Shown in pieces: positions 22,701-33,332 of a stretch of 64,000 bases of DNA (positions are counted from its first letter, which is position 1; every line of letters begins with the position of its first letter). The DNA comes from Dactylorhiza incarnata (Eukaryota > Streptophyta > Magnoliopsida > Asparagales > Orchidaceae). The notes below the pieces were generated by a model. That model worked only from the letters and a program-made list of their open reading frames with translations. It did no database searches and was not told where the DNA came from. The stretch lies in assembly GCA_033032865.1 (NCBI GenBank), contig JAWHQI010000263.1, forward strand, positions 1,798,001 through 1,862,000. Direction: 5' to 3'. The translations under genes and the position numbers were made by a program.

Positions 22701-24577
22701 TATAGACATCTAAATTACAAAGCACTCTATCAATGTAGCTCAAGGTTGGGTACCATCCATGGTTATTGCCATTAAATCAGATTAGCTTCCTACTCTAAGA
22801 CTCGTGTTGGTCACTGGGGTGACAGAATTTGCAAATTGAACCTTTAGGGCAACTCTTAGTTGTTTTCAGGACAAGGTAGATGGAGTTGTGCTTCCAACAG
22901 TACATGCACCTTCACTGTCATGCTGAAACCTTTCGCTTGCTCGAAAACGTTGATGATTTGTTGATTGTAACTAGCACGCTGAAACTTATGGCCAACTCTA
23001 ACATATTAACTACTTTTAGTGAGTAATCTTGTAGAAATTTCATCTTGCAGATTGTTGTTTCAGGTTGATAGTATGTAGGAGATGTTGAATAGTCCATCGG
23101 TATCCTTACGACGCTATCAACTTGATCGTTGTTGGTTGGAGTGAGGTAAGTTTTCAAGTGTTGTTTGCGAGTCTCCAGAGCAATTTGTTGGGAGGAAGAA
23201 GCAGAAACAATCACGTCTCTCAGCTATTGTTGTGATCATATCGTGTAGTCAATTCATCGTCCTCGCTTTTTTTTAGGTGCAACTCCCGCGGCATCTATTT
23301 CATTTCTTCGATGCCCCTTCGCAGATCTTGGAACTTTGGGTCGTTGTCCTCCATCGTAGTGGTGGCTGGAACGATGCTTTAATAGCACTGATGTGATCCT
23401 AATTTGATCTTGGGATGAATGGTGGGTGATTCCGCTAAGGCCGAACCTGAACAGGGATTGGGTGCAGAAGTTCTGCAGGATAGGCAAGAACATAGAACCA
23501 TGGGAAGGAAGAAAATATAAAACAAATAGAACAATACAATTAATTCATTTGATACTTCATATCTAGAATACAATTGATACTTAACGGCATCCGAGTGATT
23601 GCTGCAACCAGCAACCGTTCCAACTCACTTGGAGCAGTTGCCTTCCATGAACTGACAAATAAATATTAGTTTACTTTTGGTGGATGTCGATTACATACAC
23701 ACATTAATGTATATTTTGCCACTAATAACACAAAAAAGTATGTATCAATACCCACTCCTAAGACCCTTGCCCTCAAGGTCAAAGGACAGTGAACCCCCCT
23801 TCATCCCTGTGTGGTCATTCCAAGTTACCTCCACCATGTTCATGATAGGCATCTGAATTGCAAGGCACTCTACCAGTGTAGCTCAAGGTTCGGTATCATC
23901 CATGGTAGTTGCATTTAAATCAGATATGTTTCCTACTCCATGACTCTCGTTGGTCGTTGGGGTGACAGAATTTTTAAATTGAACCTTGAGGGAAGCTCTA
24001 AGTTGCTTACAGGATAGGGCAGATGGAGGTGTACTTCTGACAACACCCATCACCTTCAGTGTCAGGCCCAAATCTTTCACTTGCTCGAAAACGTTGATGA
24101 TCCATCGAACTTCCAGCACGCCAAAAGTTATGGGCAACTCTAACATATTGATTATTTCCAGTAATCTCAGAGAAATTTCATCTTGCAGATTGTTGTTTCG
24201 AGCTGATAGTTTCTAGGAGATGTTGAATAGTCTGTTGATATCCTTACGACGCTATCAACTTTATCGATGTTGGTTGGAGTGAGGTAAGTTTCCGAGCAGT
24301 GTTGGCGAGTCTCCAGCCAGGATAATTGATTGACAGGAAGAATAAATAGTCTTATGTCTCACCGCTAATGTTGCGGTCATGACGCATAGTTAATCCATCA
24401 TCCTCAAATGCATCAAGTACAACTCCCCCAGCTTCAATTTCATTTCTTCGACGTCCCTTCACAGATATTAATACTCCGAGTCGTCGTCCTCCATCGCATC
24501 GATAGTTGGAACAATGCTCTGATACCACTAATGTGATCCTAGTTCAATCGTGGGATGAATGCTGGCCGTAGTCGTGT

Positions 24578-24890
24578 ACAAAAAAACCGGTCCTAACCGG
24601 TCCGGTCGGGACCGGACTGGTTAGGACTGGTCAGGGACCGGTCCTGTCCGGGACCGGACCGGTCCTGTCCGGGACCGGACCGGTCCTGTCCGGGACCGGA
24701 CCGGTCCTGTCCGGGACCGGACCGGTCCTGTCCGGGACCGGTCCGGTCCCGGACCGGTCCTAGGGGCTCGGCCGGTCCCTTATATTTTGGCAAAAACCGG
24801 TCCCGCCGGGACCGGTAAAAGACCGGTTTTAACCGGTCTTTTACCGGTCCTGGGACAGGACCGGTTTCCCAGGACCGGTTTTTGCCAAGG
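24578..24890. repeat. Left subterminal CCGG palindrome cluster
   Basis: Many copies of the palindrome GGACCGGTCC and its half-sites. About five copies of a 21-bp tandem unit, GGTCCTGTCCGGGACCGGAC plus one C, lie at about 24640 to 24740. The same motif recurs in the right subterminal region. In studied hAT elements such repeats bind the transposase zinc finger; that role here is inference. Confidence 0.85.
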
Positions 24891-24897
24891 AGCATTA

Positions 24898-25016
24898 AAG
24901 AGCCGTTAACGGCTCTTTAATAAAGAGCCGTTAACGACTCTTTAATAAAGAGCCTTAACGGCTCTTTTATTAAAGAGCCGTTCGGCTCTTTTATTAAAGA
25001 GCCGAACGGCTCTTTT
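24898..25016. repeat. Tandem AAAGAGCC...GGCTCTTT palindromes
   Basis: Five copies of a palindrome with arms AAAGAGCC and GGCTCTTT around a TTAA- or CG-containing centre, separated by AATA or TATT. The first (24898 to 24919) is a perfect 22-bp palindrome. The array lies between the CCGG cluster and the transposase promoter region. Confidence 0.85.
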
Positions 25017-25091
25017 TTAATTAATTTTTTTTAATTAATTTTATTTTTATAAATACCTCCCCTCCCCCATTCTCTCTCTATTTCTCTCTCC

Positions 25092-25094
<3 letters not shown>

Positions 25095-25147
<53 letters not shown>
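25095..25147 (+). repeat. (CT)n microsatellite in hAT leader
   Basis: About 26 CT dinucleotides directly upstream of the transposase start codon at 25162. TATAAATA occurs just before, at about 25048 to 25055, and may be its TATA box. Confidence 0.85.
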
Positions 25148-25150
<3 letters not shown>

Positions 25151-25161
25151 AAATTTATTAA

Positions 25162-27117
25162 ATGGCGTCTTCTTCATCCCAGCCGGCGTCCTCCTCCGCG
25201 TCTGCCGATATTGAGATTGTGGAGCACCGTCACAAAGCGGCAATATGGGATACATTTGATAAAGTGCGGGTTGATGGCGAAATGAAGGCGAAGTGCAAAC
25301 TTTGCGGGAAGCTAATGGCCGTCGGCAGCAACACAACGCTCGTCCGACATGTGAAATCCTGCATTTCTAAGCAAGCCCCGGAGTCTACCCAAGCCCAAAT
25401 TTCGGCGACCGGGCACATTTGGACGTACGACCAAGCTCGGCAACGAGAGCGACAAATGGAGAACGTCATCAAAAAAGGACTCCCATTCAACCACTACGAC
25501 GATGAAGAAATGACGTCTTACATTCACGACGTACTCCAGCCTAAATATCACCAGGTAAGTCGTTCTACAACTAGACGCGATGCTTTAGCGGCTTACTTAC
25601 AATCTAAGGAATTTTTAAAAAACTATTTTGAAACATTCGACGGTCGCGTTAGCTTAACGAACGATGTTTGGACTAGCGGTATAAATGACGGTCTTTCTTA
25701 TATTTGCATAACTTGTCACTTGGTCGATCCAGATAGTTGGGAACTAAATAAACGTATAATTTGTTTTGAAGGCTTTGAGTATCCGCACACCGGTAAAAAT
25801 ATTTATCAGGTTATTATTAAAACTATTAGAGAATTTAAAATAAAAGAAAAAATTATGAGCATTTCGTTCGATAACGCTTCAAACAATGGGATGGCCGTCA
25901 AATATTTATTATCAGATTTGCAACCAATGTTAGACGGAATATTTTTTCATACGCGTTGTGTATGTCACGTTTTAAATTTAATTGTGCAAGATAGTTTACA
26001 ATTTATGAACGAATACGTTAGTAAAATACGCATTATGTTAAGAGTTATTTATAATTCGAAACGAAGAAAACAAGATTTCAAAAAATTTGTTATTTCTCAA
26101 GGTAAAAAATTTTTAGGACCATCGTATGATATGCCTATACGATGGAACTCGACGTATAAAATGTTAAAGCGCGCTTTTTCACAAAAAAAGTTACTAATAG
26201 AATTTTATAATAGTGTCGAAGCACATGATTTAGGCCCGTCGGACTAGGCCGTGCTCGAAGATTATGTAAATTTATTAAAAAGTTTTTATCGAGCAACAAC
26301 TATTTTATCCGGAGTTTACTATCCTACTAGCTCATTAGTTCTTGAAATTTTTTTATTAATTTCTAAAACATTTAAAAATTACAAAACGAACGAAATGTGG
26401 CGTCCGTTAATATTAATAATTGAGGAAAATTTTTTAAAATATTACAAAGATATGCCTCCTATGTTTTCTTGCGCCGCGGCTTTGAACCCTTTAATGGGCG
26501 TAGACGGCGTTGAAAATTTTATAGAAGAAATTAATCGTAATTTAGATTTAGACGAATCCTCTAGTATTTTTGTTAATGTTAGTGTTTCAAAATTTAATTC
26601 TGAATTTACTCGCCTTTATAATTATTACGATCAAATGTACGGAGCGCGACCTCGCGTAGAATCCACCCAACCTAAAACAAAAGATACTTTAAAATATAAA
26701 CTTTTAGAATTAGCTTCTCGGAAAAAACAAAGAACGTCAAGTACTTTAAACGAATTAGGTTTATATAGCAAAACACAATTTCAAGATTATATGACCGCAA
26801 GCGAAATTGAAAATTTTGATATTTTAAACTGGTGGAAATCTAAAACTAATGTGTATCCTATTTTGGCCTTAATGGCCCGTGATTTACTAACAATCCAAGC
26901 TAGTACGGTAGCTTCGGAGTCTGCATTTTCTTTGAGTGGCAGGATTCTGAACGAGCGAAGAAGTCGTTTGACTGAAGAATCTTTGGAGATTTGCATTTGC
27001 TACAAGGATCATTTGGATGCTCTGAGGAGGAGGCAACATGTTTCGTCCATTGAAGATAGCGAGTCTGAAGTTGAAGACGAGCTGAATAATTTAAATTTGG
27101 GCAGCGCCGCAGAATAA
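25162..27117 (+). pseudogene. hAT transposase, one in-frame stop
   Basis: One frame of about 651 codons, interrupted only by TAG at 26245 to 26247. Near the N-terminus is a BED-type zinc finger: Trp 29, Cys 45, Cys 48, His 63 and Cys 67 (CKLCGK then LVRHVKSC). The RNase H-like catalytic region shows LTNDVWTSG with Asp 169 and SFDNASNNG with Asp 238. The second part ends with the hAT dimerisation region, ILNWWKSKTNVYPILALMAR then ASTVASESAFSLSGRI and NERRSRLTEESLE. The size is usual for plant Ac or RICESLEEPER-like proteins. It starts at the first ATG after the CT repeat. The single nonsense codon makes this a recently silenced copy, unless the base is an assembly error. It has no introns. Confidence 0.9.
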
Positions 27118-27417
27118 ACAAGTTGTATTTTTCGTTAATTCAATGTAATTTCATTTTATTTTAAATATAATTTTCATTTTATTTTATTGGATGTAATGTT
27201 ATTTAATTTTTTTAAATGTATTGTAATTTGTAAATAATTTTGTAATTTGTAATTTTGCTTAATTTTTAATAAAAATCAGTTTTTATTTCATTTTGAGTTT
27301 TATTTAACTTTATTTTGTAATTTGTATGCACATTAGTTTTATATCCAAAAAAATTTAATTTTATATAATTATAATTATATATTTTATTTTTTAAAATTTT
27401 ATTTTTTTTAATAAAAA

Positions 27418-27600
27418 GACCGGTCCGGGACCGGTTAGGACCGGTTTGGACCGGTCCTCCGGTCCCAGCCGGTCCTCCTCCAGAGGAGAAAAACCGGTCC
27501 CGGACCGGGACTGGTTTGCACGGGACCGGTCCGGGACTGGTTGGCCAAAAGACCGGTCTTTTAAAAGACCGGTTCAGGACCGGACCGGCAGTCTTTTTGC
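27418..27600. repeat. Right subterminal CCGG palindrome cluster
   Basis: Repeated GACCGG and CCGGTC blocks, denser than expected by chance, mirror the left cluster and end in the right terminal inverted repeat at 27609. The stretch between the transposase stop and this cluster (27118 to 27417) is AT-rich and has no gene. Confidence 0.8.
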
Positions 27601-27750
27601 GCAGGACTGATGATGGGTGATTTCCCTAAGGGCTAACCTTAGCAGGGATGCGGAAATTCTGCGGGATATGCAAGAACACAAAACCAGGGAAGGGAAGAGG
27701 ATATAACACAAACAGAATAATACAAATCATTCATTTGATACCTTTATATC

Positions 27751-27955
27751 TGTTAAAACATATAAAAGCCCATGAATAAAAAGGCCCTTTAGGCCCTTTC
27801 CTCCTTAGGCTCCTTTAGTCTCACATTGCCTATTCTCTCTTTTCTTCCTTCTCCCTTGTCCTATTTAAGGACCTATTCTTCTTGTATTAAAAGAGTGAAC
27901 ATAATATTATTGGTTGAATATTCCAAATAGTGGTTTCCAAATCCGTTCTTCTACA
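27751..27955 (+). repeat. 5' LTR of copia 3
   Basis: Begins TGTTAAAACATA and ends TTCTTCTACA. It pairs with 32510 to 32715. Confidence 0.92.
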
Positions 27956-27969
27956 TGGTATCAGAGCTA
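27956..27969 (+). other. tRNA-Met primer-binding site of copia 3
   Basis: TGGTATCAGAGCTA directly abuts the 5' LTR; the first 12 bases match the complement of initiator tRNA-Met exactly. Confidence 0.9.
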
Positions 27970-28039
27970 GGTTACTATCCTGTTATTTTCGTTTGATGCT
28001 TTGCTCTCGGCTCTCCTCTCCCGGCTCTCCTCCTCTCCT

Positions 28040-28400
28040 CTCCCACTCGCCACCCAGCTCTCCCATCTCCCACTCGCCAACCTCCATCTCCCACTCGCCA
28101 ACCCATATCCCACTTGTCGGTATCTGGTATCCCACTTGTCGGTATCTGGTATCCCACTCGCCGGTATCTCCATCCCATATCCCACTCGCCGGTATCTGGT
28201 ATCCAATATCCCACTCGCCGGTATCGCCATCCCATATCCAGCAGCTTGAAGTCGTATCCCACTTGCCAACCTCGCCCATATCCCACTCGCCAACCTCCAC
28301 TCCCACTCGCCCATCTCCCACTCGCCCATTTCCCACTCGCCCATCTCCCACTCGCCCATGGTATCCCACTCGCCAACCTCCCATTTCCCACTCGCCGACC
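28040..28400 (+). repeat. TCCCACTCGCC minisatellite in leader
   Basis: More than 15 copies of a core TCCCACTCGCC joined to CATC, AACCTC or GGTATCTGGTA, at spacings of 15 to 30 bp. It lies between the primer-binding site and gag. Open frames of 80 to 138 codons on both strands here are repeat by-products. Confidence 0.8.
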
Positions 28401-28446
28401 TTTAGCCTGAAGACAACCTAAGCTCCCTCTAGCCAGCTCCCACTAG

Positions 28447-31400
28447 GCAATAGGAACTGTTGTTGCCCCCACCTCTTCCACTCTTCCGGCTCTTGCTACC
28501 TCCCTCGTTTCTGATCCTCGGGATGAACTCAGGATTACTACCATCTCCCTTGCTGGGAAGAAGAACTTTGTGGAATGGGTTCATTCCGTTCATCGGGTCC
28601 TTCAGACTAAAGGTCTCCTTCACCATCTTACCTGTACCCCTTCTACTGACCCTACCGAGAAATGGCTTCGCGATGATGGCCGCGTCCAATCTTGGCTTCT
28701 GAATTCCATGGAGGGTGAACCGTACTGGATGGCTATGTATCATGACACTGCCAAAGCTATGTGGGATGAGCTTCATTCCCTATACTCTGGAAAAAATAGT
28801 CTCCAACACCTGTTTGACATCTTTCTTGCTCTACAGCAGCTTGACCCTGGGCTTGATGGGGATCTCACCTCTTATGTTGCCCAGTCCAAGACTCTTGTAG
28901 AGGCCTGGATACAACATCAGCCCTCTACTCCGGACCTTGCAACTCAACGGGCTCAGAAGGAAGCTGTTGGTATTGCCTTAATGATGGCCCGCGTTCCTCC
29001 TCATCTCCACAGTGTTCGAGCAAACATCCTCTCCTCTCCTACTATACCCTCTCTCTCTGATGTTTGCTCCATGTTGCTCAAGGTGACGCCACCTACTGCC
29101 CTTCCGACCCCTTCTCTTGTGCTCCTTCATCACAGTTCAGATCACAAACCCCCACCTTTTCCCTCTCGGGGTGGTCGTTCTAATACACGAGGGAGTGGTC
29201 GTGACAACCGTCATCGCCCTAAAGGTCCGAACACCCGTCTTTGCACCTTTTGTGGCCGGGATGGTCACACTGAAGCAGTATGTTATAGGAAACATGGGTT
29301 TCCACCGCAACAAGGTTCTTCCCTACCCCATGCCTCCACTGCTCGTGAGACTACCTCTTCTCACCCTAACATTGATGCCTTAAGGGGAGAACTACAGCAG
29401 CCGCGTGGTCTGATGTCCCTGTCATCTTCCTCTGGTTCTTCTGTCTCCCATACAGGTATCTCTTGTTTCTCCCATAGCCCCTCCTGGATTTTGGATTCCG
29501 GTGCAACCAACCACATCACTCCTCAGAAGTCGGCTCTGTATTTGGACTCTCCATGTCCAAAGTTTATTACCGTGGCCAATGGCGACACTACTCCTGTTAC
29601 TGGTTGTGGCGATATGATGCTTACTCCAACTCTCCCGCTGAAATCTGTTCTTCACGTTCCGGGCTCTCACTTTAATCTGCTTTCGGTCAGTCGTCTCACC
29701 AATGATCATGATTGTCTTATTACTTTTTCTTCCTCTACTTTTCTTATGCAGGATCGACAGACTCGGAATATCATTGGTAGCGGGCGGTTGTCTAACGGGC
29801 TCTATATCTTGGATCCACCTGCCCCTGCTCTATCTTCCATTAGTTTTGTTGACTGGCACCGTCGCCTTGGTCATGCTCCTCTTCCAATCCTTCAGAAGGC
29901 TCTGCTGGACTATCATTTCTCTTCTTTCGATTGTGAATCTTGTATCTATGGAAAACAGCATCGCTCTGTTTTTCCTCCTAGTTGTACTCAAAGTATTGCC
30001 TCATTTGATTTAGTGCATTCTGATATTTGGGGACCTTACAAAACTCCAAGTCTTTTTGGTTATCGCTACTTCGTTACTTTTATTGATGATTACTCCCGCA
30101 TGACATGGTTATATATGATGCATAATCGCTCTGAACTCTTATCTATTTTTCGTTCCTTTGTCGCTGAAACCACCACCCAATTTTCTCGCAACATTAAAAT
30201 ACTTCGCACTGACAATGCCCGTGAATACACTAGTCATGACTTCCAACAGTTCTGCAGGTCCTTGGGGACTATTCACCAAACCTCTTATTCTTATACGCCG
30301 CAACAAAATGGCGTCGTTGAACGAAAGAATCGCCACCTTCTCAAAGTGGCCCGATCTCTCCTCTTTCAGATGCACGTCCTTACTTACTACTGGAATTTTG
30401 CTATCTTCACTGCATGCTACCTTATCAACCGCATGCCCTCCTTGGTCCTCAACTTCTCCACCCCCTTCTCTCTCTTATTCCCTGAGCGCGAACCATTTCC
30501 CTTAACTCCATGGGTCTTTGGCTGTGTCTGTTTCGTCCATCATCTTCGACCTCCAGTTGACAAATTAACCCCACATGCAACTCGCTTCATGTTCATTGGG
30601 TACTCCCGAACTCAAAAAGGCTACGTTTGTTATTCTCCCTCTACCCGAAAACTGATTACGTTTGTAGACGTTATTTTCCATGAACAACAGTCTTTTCATG
30701 ACACCGCCACCATGACACCGTCCTCCCCTCGTGATCTCTCACGTCCTGTTGTTCCTACCACATCACCGTTGCAACCTCTTCTCCCAACACCTCCTCCTCT
30801 CCGTGTCTATTCTCGTCGCTCCCCTCGAACTAGTGCCTCACAACAGCCCATGACGACCACGGATGCTCTGCTGCCTGCTGATCCACCCACACCTTCCACC
30901 GCGCATCCTCTTTCCAACCATGTCTCCTTACATCGGTTGTCTCCTGATTTGCAAAGGTTTGCGGTTTCTTTGTCTTCTATTTCCCTTCCCTCTTCTGTGC
31001 AGGAAGCTCTTAAACATCCCGGGTGGCGGGCCGCCATGGATGAAGAAATGACGGCTCTCTGGGCGAACAACATATGGGACCTTGTTCCCCCTCCACCTGA
31101 CTAGTCCCTGGTTAGCTGTAAGTGGATCTTCATTGTCAAATATCATCTCGATGGGCGGGTTGATCGCCTTAAAGCTTGTCTTGTCGCACGTGGATTCACT
31201 CAACAACATGGTCTTGATTATGAGGAAACCTTTTCTCCGGTTGCCAAGCTCAACACTGTTCGCGTGCTCATATCTCTTGTGGTCCATCGACATTGGCCGC
31301 TACACCAGCTTGACATTAAGAATGTCTTCCTCAATGGTGATCTGATGGAAACGGTTTATATGGAACAACCTCTTGGTTATGCAACCACAGGGGAGTGCAT

Positions 31401-32509
31401 AGTTTGTCACCTGAAGAAATCCTTATACGGACTCAAACAGTCTCCCCGGGCATGGTTTGAGAAATTTAGTGGAGTGGTTCGTGAGTGTGGCATTACCCAA
31501 AGCTCAGCAGATTTCTCATTATTTATCCGCCGACGTCCCTCTGGAACTGCTATTCTCTTGGTCTATGTTGATGACATTCTTGTCACGGGAGATGACCTTG
31601 CTGGCATTGTTCACATAAAGAAGCATCTTGCCTCTCAATTTCACACCAAGGACCTAGGTCAGCTACGGTACTTCTTAGGGATTGAGATCGCTTGACGACC
31701 GAATGGTTTAGTTCTCTTTCAGCGGAAATATTGTCTTGATCTCCTCCATGATGTTGGTACTCTGGGTGTAAACATGTGGACACACCCATTGATACAAACC
31801 ATCAACTGAGTTCTCACGGATCGGACTCAAGTATGCTCCTTCCTAATCCAGAGTATTATCGACGCCTCGTGGGCAAGCTTATCTATCTGACTGTCACACG
31901 TCCAGATATCTCCTTTGTTGTTGGTGTGGTCAGCCGCTTCATGCATGCTCCCCAGACTTACCACCTTCAGGTCGTCGAACGAAATCTTAGATACTTAAAG
32001 AATGCTCCTGGACAAGGCCTGGTATACAAGCATTCTACCTCTCTATCTCTTGTGGCATACTGTGATGCTGATTATGCTGGGTCTCTCGATGATCGTCGCT
32101 CAACCAGCAGTTACTGCACATACTTTGGTGGAAATCTAGTTACCTGACGAAGCAAGAAGCAAATGGTGGTTGCTCGCTCCTCCGCTGAAGCTGAGTATCG
32201 TTCCATGGCCGTTGCCGTCTCTGAACTCACCTGGCTTGAGAGTCTCCTCACTGATTTAGGAGTCCAGCTTCCGGCTCCAGCAATTCTCCTTTGCTGAAAA
32301 TCCTGTGTTTCACGAACGCACCAAACGTATCGAGGTTAACTGTCACTTTGTCCAGGAAAAGGTTCGATTTCAGAAAGTTTGTCTTCGCCATGTTCCTGCT
32401 GCTGATCAAGTCTCTGATGTTCTTACAAAAGCTCTACCACGCTCTCTGTACCAAAAGTGTCTTTCCAAGCTTGGTGCCTACGACTTGTATGCTCCAGCTT
32501 GCGGGGAAG
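28447..32509 (+). pseudogene. Gag-Pol polyprotein of copia 3
   Basis: Open from 28447 (just after a TAG) to 31104 with no upstream ATG in frame, so the start codon seems lost. Numbering from 28570: CCHC knuckle at Cys 225, Cys 228, His 233 and Cys 238; protease Asp 309 (ILDSGATNH); integrase Asp 485, Asp 548 and Glu 584 (DD35E). Lesions follow: TAG at 31102, TGA at 31693 (probably from an Arg codon), a frameshift near 31770 (between LGV and HVDTPIDTNH), TGA at 32144 (probably from Trp in VTWRSKKQ), and a short deletion near 32290 removing the CDN motif of RNase H. Reverse transcriptase keeps VYVDDILVTGDD. The final frame runs into the 3' LTR. Confidence 0.9.
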
Positions 32510-32715
32510 TGTTAGAACATATAAAATCCCATGTATAAAAAGGCCATTTAGGCCTTTTCCTCCTTAGGCTCCTTTAATCCCACATTGTCTATTCTCTCTT
32601 TTCTTCCTTCTCTCTTGTCCTATTTAAGGACCTATTCTTCTTGTATTAAAAGAGTGAACATAATATTAATTGGTTGAATATTCCAAATAGTGGTTTCCAA
32701 ATCTGTTCTTCTACA
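32510..32715 (+). repeat. 3' LTR of copia 3
   Basis: Begins TGTTAGAACATA and ends TTCTTCTACA. It follows the polypurine tract GCGGGGAAG and is followed by the ATATC duplication. Confidence 0.92.
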
Positions 32716-32720
32716 ATATC

Positions 32721-33332
32721 TAGTATACAATGGATACTTAAAGGCATCCAAACGGTTTCTTAAAACAACCATTCCCACTCCCTTGGAGCAGTTGCCTTCC
32801 ACAAACTGGCCAACAGGTATTCGTTTACTTTCAGTAAATGTCAGTTACATACACACGTTAACGGCTACTTTTGCCACTAATACATAATTTAAAGTTAAGA
32901 GAAAAAGGTATGTATCAATACCCACTCCTAAAATCCTTGTCCTCACATCTCAAAGTTGTCTCCTCCATGTTCATGATCTTCACGAGCTTAATATAGACAT
33001 CTAAATTGCAAGGCACTCTATCAATGTAGTATACAATGGATACTTAAATGCATCCAAACGGTTGCTTGAAACAACCATTCACACTCCGGTGGAGCAGTTG
33101 TCTTCCACAAAATGGCCAACAGATATTCGTTTGCTTTCAGTAGATGTCAGTTACATACACACGTTAATGGCTACTTTTGTCACTAATACATAATTTAAAG
33201 TTAAGATAAAAAGGCATGTATCAATACTCACTCCTTCTAAAATCCTTGCCCTTAAGGATCAATGTTGTCTCCTCCATGTTCATGATCTTCACGCGCTTAA
33301 ATGCTTAATATAGACATCTAAATTGCAAGGCA
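32721..33332. repeat. 306-bp direct duplication in the array
   Basis: TAGTATACAATGGATACTTA occurs at 32721 and again at 33027, and about 300 bp following each copy match closely (GGCATCCAAACGG through ACTCTATCAATG). This accounts for the extra length of this array unit. Confidence 0.8.

Larger units (their letters stand above)
24567..27609 (+). mobile_element. hAT transposon, nearly intact
   Basis: A 3.04-kb element inserted in the LTR-like part of an array unit. Its ends are imperfect inverted repeats: TAGTCGTGTACAAAAA at 24569, against CAGTCCTGCGCAAAAA reading inward from 27609. The flanks ATGCTGGC (24559 to 24566) and ATGATGGG (27610 to 27617) are degenerate 8-bp duplications of ATGGTGGG, the sequence seen in intact array units. 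Both subterminal regions are packed with GGACCGGTCC-type palindromes. A single hAT transposase frame with one stop fills the middle. Confidence 0.9.
27751..32715 (+). mobile_element. Ty1/copia element with intact LTRs
   Basis: Complete structure: LTRs of 205 and 206 bp, a perfect 5-bp duplication ATATC on both sides (27746 to 27750 and 32716 to 32720), a tRNA-Met primer-binding site, a repetitive leader, Gag-Pol in copia order and a GCGGGGAAG polypurine tract before the 3' LTR. By eye the LTRs differ by about ten substitutions and one indel. Gag-Pol has few lesions. It sits inside the same array unit as the hAT. Confidence 0.93.

Noticed and set aside
16936..23214. Conserved frame with NNDQVDSVIRIPMDY as a Gag protein
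   Set aside because: It recurs only because the units are tandem copies; it is short, interrupted and matches no Gag domain that I know.
24593..24895. Gly-Pro-Gln-Asp repeat frame on the minus strand
   Set aside because: It is a shadow of the CCGG subterminal repeat of the hAT element.
27967..28410. Open frames of 80 to 138 codons on both strands
   Set aside because: They lie in the TCCCACTCGCC repeat of the copia leader and mirror each other across frames.
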